A stretch of 41,795 bases of DNA from an uncultured Prevotellaceae bacterium (GTDB lineage Bacteria; Bacteroidota; Bacteroidia; Bacteroidales; Bacteroidaceae), in assembly GCA_900314715.1 (NCBI GenBank), contig OMWI01000029.1:1-41795 (forward strand). Direction: 5' to 3'. This document shows positions 37,518 to 41,795 of this stretch, in pieces. The notes under the pieces were generated by a model, which saw only the letters and a list, made by a program, of their open reading frames with translations, searched no databases and was not told where the DNA came from. Within the stretch, counting starts at the first letter, position 1, and each line of letters starts with the position of its first letter. The translations under genes were made by a program, and so were the position numbers.

Positions 37518-37550
37518 AAATCCCTTCGTTTTGGAGGGATTTTTTATTTT
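37518..37550 (+). terminator. intrinsic terminator after fbp
   Basis: AAATCCCT (37518-37525) pairs with AGGGATTT (37535-37542) over a 9-nt loop and is followed by a T-rich run to 37550. It lies 15 bp after the fbp stop and just before the stop of the convergent TlpA-like gene (37569). Confidence 0.88.
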
Positions 37551-37568
37551 AGGCTATCTATCCTTCAA

Positions 37569-38582
37569 CTATTCGCCGAATACCTCTGTGAGTTTCTTAT
37601 CCAGTTCTTTGCTGTTTACGATTCTTCGAGACAGAATGGTGCCATCGGGGGCAAAGAGAATCGTGTGGGGAATCCCCGTTATTCCATAGATACTCATAGG
37701 CTTTGATTCGTAAATCTGGGGAAAAGGAATGCCCATCAATTTCACGATGCTGTCAGATTTCTCTGGTGTATCGTTAACGGTGATTCCTATCACTTTCAAT
37801 CCCCTATCCTTGTATTTCTCATATAAAGCAATGACATCGGGCATCTCAGCCTTGCAAGGCCCGCACCATGAAGCCCAGAAATCGGCAAGCACATAACTGC
37901 CTTGTCCTACGAAGTCAGAAATGGCGGTTGGCTTATCATCAGGAGAGACACCCTTCAGTTCTTTAAACATCTTGCCATCCTCGGTTTCTTTTGCTAACAA
38001 CAAACTCTCTTTCAAACGGTCCATTTTAGGACTTGTCTGCAATTCGGAAGATAGTTTTTCAATAAGACCAATGGATTCAGAGGGTTTGAATATCAACTTA
38101 CATTGTCCGATAAGATAAGGAGACAAAGGATGGTCGGGATGGTTGCTGACAATATGGTTAACCACTTCGTACATCTTATCGAAATACGTGTTTACATCCA
38201 TATCCATGTTTTGCACCGAGTGTTTAGCCATCAGTTCGTCATTCATTGGCATACCGCCTATCTGTATGAGGTAGTGTAGGTTCAAATCACACAAGAGATT
38301 CACGGTTCCGCTTTCCAAAACAAACTCTCTTATCCATCCTGGTCTGCCCTGCTTGGCTATACAACAAACGGCAGGCTCGTCAAGTGTTCCACTCATAGCG
38401 ATGATGTTTCCGTCTTTCACTTGCAAAATGGTTATCATCCTTTGCTGCTCTGCATCGATGACCATCAGCGTATCATTCGGTGCGGCATTTGCTACCATAC
38501 CTTCTATTCTCCATGTGAATGTCTGTGCATGACTTGTCATTGAGACAAGGACGAACAGAAAGGTAATCATGTATTTAAGCAT
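37569..38582 (-). CDS. exported TlpA-like thioredoxin-fold protein with DUF4369-like N-terminus
   Basis: The 337-residue protein starts at 38582, where a signal peptide begins (MLKYMITFLFVLVSMTSHAQ); the longer in-frame start at 38720 lies upstream of the promoter and is unlikely. The N-terminal half (FTWRIEGMVANAAPNDTLMV) resembles DUF4369. The C-terminal half is a TlpA/ResA thioredoxin domain with YVLADFWASWCGPCKAEMP; its active-site pair is Cys240 and Cys243, and IYGITGIPHTILFAPDG carries the cis-proline. It probably reduces disulfides in the periplasm. The upstream region holds dyad array B. Confidence 0.9.
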   Translation of the reverse strand: MLKYMITFLFVLVSMTSHAQTFTWRIEGMVANAAPNDTLMVIDAEQQRMITILQVKDGNIIAMSGTLDEPAVCCIAKQGRPGWIREFVLESGTVNLLCDLNLHYLIQIGGMPMNDELMAKHSVQNMDMDVNTYFDKMYEVVNHIVSNHPDHPLSPYLIGQCKLIFKPSESIGLIEKLSSELQTSPKMDRLKESLLLAKETEDGKMFKELKGVSPDDKPTAISDFVGQGSYVLADFWASWCGPCKAEMPDVIALYEKYKDRGLKVIGITVNDTPEKSDSIVKLMGIPFPQIYESKPMSIYGITGIPHTILFAPDGTILSRRIVNSKELDKKLTEVFGE

Positions 38583-38604
38583 AGAACATAATCTTTTATC
38601 GTGT

Positions 38605-38613
38605 GCAAAGATA
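38605..38613 (-). promoter_or_regulatory. -7 promoter box of the TlpA-like gene
   Basis: The minus strand reads TATCTTTGC, a full -7 match, 23 bp upstream of the ATG at 38582. No TTTG was found at the expected -33 distance. Confidence 0.6.
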
Positions 38614-38709
38614 TTACTTTTCAAAAGAAAACCATAAGAAAAACACACTTGTTCCAGATTTTTAACGTGAGTTCGACAATATCGAAATCTAACGTCTGTA
38701 TATTTGGAA

Positions 38710-38774
38710 TTCATAAACATATTGTTTCTGATGGCTAAATATATCGTTTACGCTGGCTAAGTGTATCATTTGCG
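38710..38774. repeat. three-unit array of a TAAAC-N5-GTTTA dyad (array B)
   Basis: On the minus strand three units at 38754-38774, 38732-38752 and 38710-38730 carry AAAT/AAAC/AAAC, five bases, then a TTA-ended half site, with a 22-bp period. Two units end in TTTAGCCA or CTTAGCCA, as does the first unit of array A. It lies about 100 bp upstream of the TlpA-like gene's promoter box and 30 bp from a separate inverted repeat. Confidence 0.7.
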
Positions 38775-38802
38775 AGGCACAAATAAATACAACGTTTCAT
38801 CG

Positions 38803-38914
38803 GTGACGATAGTAACGATAGGTTTTACAACTTTCCCTATAGGAAATTATTTACCCCCGACCTAAATGTTTTTCTTTATACAAAAGTTACTATATCTATC
38901 GTCACTATCGTCAC
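38803..38914. repeat. inverted repeat of tandem GTGACGATA units
   Basis: GTGACGATAGTAACGATAG (38803-38821) faces CTATCGTCACTATCGTCAC (38896-38914), 18 of 19 bp complementary, around a 74-nt AT-rich centre that holds a small TTTCC/GGAAA dyad. Each arm is two copies of a 9-mer. It fills the gap between the TlpA-like gene and the end of the receptor gene. It could act as a terminator for the receptor gene, but the long loop and lack of a T-run argue against that. Confidence 0.7.
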
Positions 38915-38946
38915 TACCTCGCTCAGAAAGGCAGTTCTTGTCTTTC

Positions 38947-41640
38947 CTATAATTTGAATGTGGCGCGGAGCAGGACGGTACGACCGCAGAGGGTGTAGTC
39001 GTAGCTATAGGCACTGATGCCGTCGAAGACGGTGTAGGAGTAATGACGTTGATTCAAGAGATTAGTAAGCTCGAGACGGAGGACGATGCGCTTCAACTTG
39101 TACTGAGCCGAGGCGTTGAATAGGGACATGTGCTTGTATTGGTCAGTAGTGATTTGTCGGCGCACATGGTCGTAATCCAAAGAGAGGTCGAGAACGGCGA
39201 TGGGGAAGATATGGATGGCACCGCTATGGGTGAGAGAGGTAAGAGTCTCACCCCTGGCTGAGTTCTCGCCTTGAGAGTAACCACTCCCCTCGCCCTTTGG
39301 AGAGGGGTTGGGGGTGAGGCTTGACCTTGACCAGCCGTAGCGTATGTCATAACGCAGTTCCAGCCACTGGATGGGCATAACAGTAGCATTGCCGTGGACG
39401 TTGTAGTTGTTCGAGCGAGTCTTGATGACATTCGCATTCACCGCCTGTTCTCCGCTGTCGAAACCATAGTTGGCTTCTGCACCCAGTTTGGCGAAGAGCG
39501 ATGGGATGTTCTTCGTAGTGGCAATAGAAAAACTACTGGAACGTGAGCGGGTGTTGCGAAGCAAAGCCGTAGTACTGATGTCAATGCCATCGACATGCTG
39601 AGAATTAAGTGTGTTACGCTTGCTCACACTATAACTGGCGGCGAGGCTTAACGTGAAAAACTTCATGGGCAGATGCCACTTCCATTCACCCGACGTATGC
39701 CAAGAGTTTGACTCGCCGATGATGCCCGACGAGGTTCGTACCATTCGATAACCAATCTGCATCGGCTCCGTCAGCAGTGTCATCATGTCGCCAATCTGTG
39801 TCGAGTAGCCCGTCGAGAATTGCAGCTTGCTGTTGGCAGAGAAGGTGTAGTTAATACCCATCGAGGGATTGAGCACCGGTTTTGTGTAGTTCAGTTTGTT
39901 ATAGTACAGTCCTTTCAGTGCAGCACCCAATCCAGCACTCAGGTAGAAGCGGCGGTTGCGCGAATGAATATCAAAACCAGAATTCATGGTTGGATTGATT
40001 GCCCAACCGCGAATCTTGTTTCTTTCTCCTGTCACCTCACGATAAGTCTCTAAGTCATCATACGTGGCATTCAGGGCGACAGGCAGTCTGACCTTAAAAG
40101 CCTTGCCAATGGGAATCGTGAATGACGTATGGACATTCATCTTGAGTGTTGAGGATTGGGCTGTCTGGGCATAGCCCTTTCCGTCTTGGTCGAAGGCCAA
40201 TCTCAACGTCGGTGTTCGTTTGAATGAAATGGGTACACTGACATATCGGACAGTTCCCTTTTGTGTCCTATCCGACCAATAAAAGCTGTTGTCTATCTCA
40301 AACGACGAAGAACGTCGGCGTTGTCCTATCTCTCTTCCGTTTGCCACAACATCCCCCTCGTTCTGTTCAAACATACCCTTCAAAAAGAATTCATCGCTCA
40401 GATACACGCGGTCGGCATTCTTCAGATAGTTCACCGACAACTTGGGCAGATGCACCTTTGAAAGAGGAGAAATTTGTTCGGTAACGGTCATATAGCTGCC
40501 ATCGCCAGAAAGGTAGGTGCTGCTCTGACTAATGTCGTGCGTGGCACGGTGATAGCTGTAGTCGGCATTCACTTTCACCGTCGTGACTGAGTCCAATTTG
40601 TTGATGGCATTGATTGTTACCATACCATTACGCTGGTAAAGGTACTCGCCTTGTGGAGGTGCACCGCCATCAAAGCCACCGAACAGATTGGTAGCAGGAG
40701 TGCTGATGGCATTACCGCCAAAATGGTCAAACATGTCTGCCCGAGCAAAGTTTTTATAGTTACCTCCCTTTAATGAACAGATGGTCTGGAACTTGTCGGT
40801 GAACATCATACCGGTAATTCCCAATAGAAGCCTCCCCCAGCCCCTCCCAAGGAGGGGAGATTTATCAGCTGCATCGTTCTCCTCTCGTTGGGAGGGGTTG
40901 GGGGAGGCTCCCACTCCAATCTCTTCCTGCCCGAAAGGCTTGAACTTTGCTTTCTTGTTCAGCTTGATGTTCATTGACACCTCGTTGCTCGGCACATCCT
41001 TCTCCACCCGACGGCTATGGTGATTGCGAACGATTTCCACATTTGTCACGTAGTCAGCAGGGATATTCTTTGTGGCGATATTATATTTCCCACCCAATAA
41101 ATCCAGTCCTTCGATGTTGAATTGCGAGATAGGCTTACCCATGTAGCTGATGGCACCGCTCTGTGCCACATCCACACCCGGCAACCGCTTCAATCCGTCC
41201 TCTAAGGTTACGTCGCCCTTGCCGAGGAACGACGCAAGGTTATGAATCAGCGTGTCGCCCCGTTGTCGCAAAGGATTGGCCTTCACGTTCACCTCCTTCA
41301 AAAAAATGCTCTTTGGAGTAAGTTGCACGTCCACTTTCCGTTGGAGAGGGCTTGTATTCTCCGAGCCTTTAAGCGTCACCCGCTGCGATACTTTCTCGTA
41401 GCTGATGTGGTTGAACAGCAACGTCACCTCACTCTTGGGTGCTTCCTTCAGTTCCAACACATACTGCCCCTGTGCATTGCTACTAGTAAACGCCAACGTC
41501 TTGCTGCCGCTCACCAGTTTCACAATCACATCACTCACGGGTTTATTCAGTAAATCCGTCACTCGTCCTGTCAACCTTATCTGCGCCGACACATTGATAG
41601 CCAGTGATACATATACTATCACGTACAAGAATCGTTTCAT
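38947..41640 (-). CDS. TonB-dependent-receptor-like outer membrane beta-barrel protein
   Basis: The 897-residue protein starts at 41640 with a signal peptide (MKRFLYVIVYVSLAINVSA). A carboxypeptidase-regulatory-like domain follows (about 21-110, RLTGRVTDLLNKPVSDVIV), then a plug-like domain (about 115-230, LKRLPGVDVAQSGAISYMGKP and FNIEGLDLLGGKYN) and a beta-barrel to the C-terminal aromatic strand (VLLRATFKL). It belongs to the outer-membrane-beta-barrel receptor type common in Bacteroidota; the ligand is unknown. Two in-frame palindromic repeats interrupt it, at about residues 245-271 and 774-799. An in-frame extension to 41703 overlaps the upstream gene and is not favoured. The gene upstream ends 7 bp before, so the two are likely co-transcribed. 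Confidence 0.88.
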   Translation of the reverse strand: MKRFLYVIVYVSLAINVSAQIRLTGRVTDLLNKPVSDVIVKLVSGSKTLAFTSSNAQGQYVLELKEAPKSEVTLLFNHISYEKVSQRVTLKGSENTSPLQRKVDVQLTPKSIFLKEVNVKANPLRQRGDTLIHNLASFLGKGDVTLEDGLKRLPGVDVAQSGAISYMGKPISQFNIEGLDLLGGKYNIATKNIPADYVTNVEIVRNHHSRRVEKDVPSNEVSMNIKLNKKAKFKPFGQEEIGVGASPNPSQREENDAADKSPLLGRGWGRLLLGITGMMFTDKFQTICSLKGGNYKNFARADMFDHFGGNAISTPATNLFGGFDGGAPPQGEYLYQRNGMVTINAINKLDSVTTVKVNADYSYHRATHDISQSSTYLSGDGSYMTVTEQISPLSKVHLPKLSVNYLKNADRVYLSDEFFLKGMFEQNEGDVVANGREIGQRRRSSSFEIDNSFYWSDRTQKGTVRYVSVPISFKRTPTLRLAFDQDGKGYAQTAQSSTLKMNVHTSFTIPIGKAFKVRLPVALNATYDDLETYREVTGERNKIRGWAINPTMNSGFDIHSRNRRFYLSAGLGAALKGLYYNKLNYTKPVLNPSMGINYTFSANSKLQFSTGYSTQIGDMMTLLTEPMQIGYRMVRTSSGIIGESNSWHTSGEWKWHLPMKFFTLSLAASYSVSKRNTLNSQHVDGIDISTTALLRNTRSRSSSFSIATTKNIPSLFAKLGAEANYGFDSGEQAVNANVIKTRSNNYNVHGNATVMPIQWLELRYDIRYGWSRSSLTPNPSPKGEGSGYSQGENSARGETLTSLTHSGAIHIFPIAVLDLSLDYDHVRRQITTDQYKHMSLFNASAQYKLKRIVLRLELTNLLNQRHYSYTVFDGISAYSYDYTLCGRTVLLRATFKL
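39244..39321 (-). repeat. palindromic repeat inserted in frame in the receptor gene (copy 2)
   Basis: On the minus strand this 78-bp stretch begins AGCCTCACCCC and ends with the near complement GGGGTGAGACT. It contains CAACCCCTCTCC and an internal CCCCTC/GAGGGG hairpin. It encodes LTPNPSPKGEG followed by GYSQGENSARGETL, unlike barrel sequence. The length is exactly 26 codons. TPNPSPKGEG-type peptides are a recognisable product of palindromic repeats scattered through Bacteroidota genomes (from memory). Confidence 0.75.
40830..40908 (-). repeat. palindromic repeat inserted in frame in the receptor gene (copy 1)
   Basis: Arms of 30 bp (40830-40859 and 40879-40908), complementary at 27 positions, surround a 19-nt centre. 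On the minus strand the element starts GCCTCCCCCAACCCCTCCC, sharing its core with the copy at 39244-39321. It encodes ASPNPSQREENDAADK and then SPLLGRGWGRL, inserted between FGQEEIGVG and the strand LLGITGMMFTDKFQ. Confidence 0.8.
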
Positions 41641-41647
41641 TTCTGCC

Positions 41648-41795
41648 TTATTCCAATTCCAGCGGTTGATACACATGGGCATCCGTTGGCTCCAATACCC
41701 CATTCACGATGCAGTAGAACTCATCGCCAAACTGCCCGAATATCGCATTGGCATTGAGGTTTCTGAGGTCGGGAATGTAATACATCGGATGCTTG
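41648..41795 (-). CDS. 3' end of an unidentified gene, cut by the window edge
   Basis: The minus strand from the window edge reads 48 codons without a stop, ending in TAA at 41648-41650. The peptide runs from KHPMYYIPDLRNLNANAIFG through FGDEFYCIVNGVLEPTDAHV to YQPLELE. The family was not recognised. It ends 7 bp before the receptor start, so it is probably the upstream member of the same operon. The frame differs from the in-frame extension of the receptor gene, which argues for this reading. Confidence 0.65.
   Translation of the reverse strand, partial: KHPMYYIPDLRNLNANAIFGQFGDEFYCIVNGVLEPTDAHVYQPLELE

Noticed and set aside
38583-38720. Longer N-terminus of the TlpA-like protein
   Set aside because: It spans the -7 box at 38605 and puts 46 unrelated residues in front of a clear signal peptide.
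41641-41703. Extended start of the receptor gene at 41703
   Set aside because: It overlaps the end of the upstream gene in another frame and delays the signal peptide by 21 residues.

Overview
The window comes from a member of the Bacteroidota, most likely a Prevotella-like member of the Bacteroidales. Support: perfect or near-perfect Bacteroidota promoters (TTTG, 19-21 nt, TAnnTTTG) in front of most first genes, little use of Shine-Dalgarno sites, secreted C10 (streptopain-like) peptidases with BspA-type leucine-rich repeats or type IX secretion tails, a SusC/TonB-like barrel, a class III fructose-bisphosphatase and moderate-to-low GC. No rRNA, tRNA or CRISPR array was seen.

Layout. The left edge (1-97, minus strand) looks like the 5' end of a group II intron sitting directly behind a terminator hairpin. 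Then, on the minus strand, come a C10 peptidase (152-3436) and a three-gene operon of alpha-2-macroglobulin-like protein, DUF1573 protein and ispH (3573-11044). A plus-strand run follows: bcp peroxiredoxin, YjbQ-family protein, a double CotH-domain secreted protein with dockerin, an ADP-forming acyl-CoA synthetase and a GH94 phosphorylase (11374-20331). Convergent to it are rfbC and a large C10 peptidase with leucine-rich repeats and a dockerin (20425-24904). A 731-bp divergent intergenic region holds unusual nested inverted repeats. From 25636 to 37503 the plus strand carries an rRNA methyltransferase gene and then one very compact run: purU, hisH, hisA, hisF, hisIE, an FtsE-like ATPase, lysC, lysA, a GT2 glycosyltransferase, a GT4-like fragment and fbp, closed by a clear terminator. 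The right end is minus strand: a TlpA-like thioredoxin protein, a TonB-dependent-receptor-like protein carrying two in-frame palindromic repeat insertions, and the 3' end of one more gene.

Function. The compact run makes histidine from PRFAR onwards (HisA, HisHF, HisIE) and diaminopimelate/lysine (LysC, LysA) next to formyl-folate hydrolysis (PurU) and gluconeogenesis (Fbp). hisG, hisD, hisC and hisB are not here. The large secreted proteins suggest a cell that handles host or dietary protein and glycans at its surface.

The most unusual signals are non-coding. (1) A family of three-unit arrays of an imperfect dyad, TAAAC-N5-GTTTA, repeated every 21 or 22 bp (two helical turns), occurs in three separate intergenic regions. 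(2) A 340-bp nested inverted repeat is built from 11 copies of AGACCTCCC or its complement. (3) A smaller element of the same design is built from a 9-mer. (4) Two palindromic repeats are inserted in frame in the receptor gene. Their functions are unknown; what is described is what the sequence shows.
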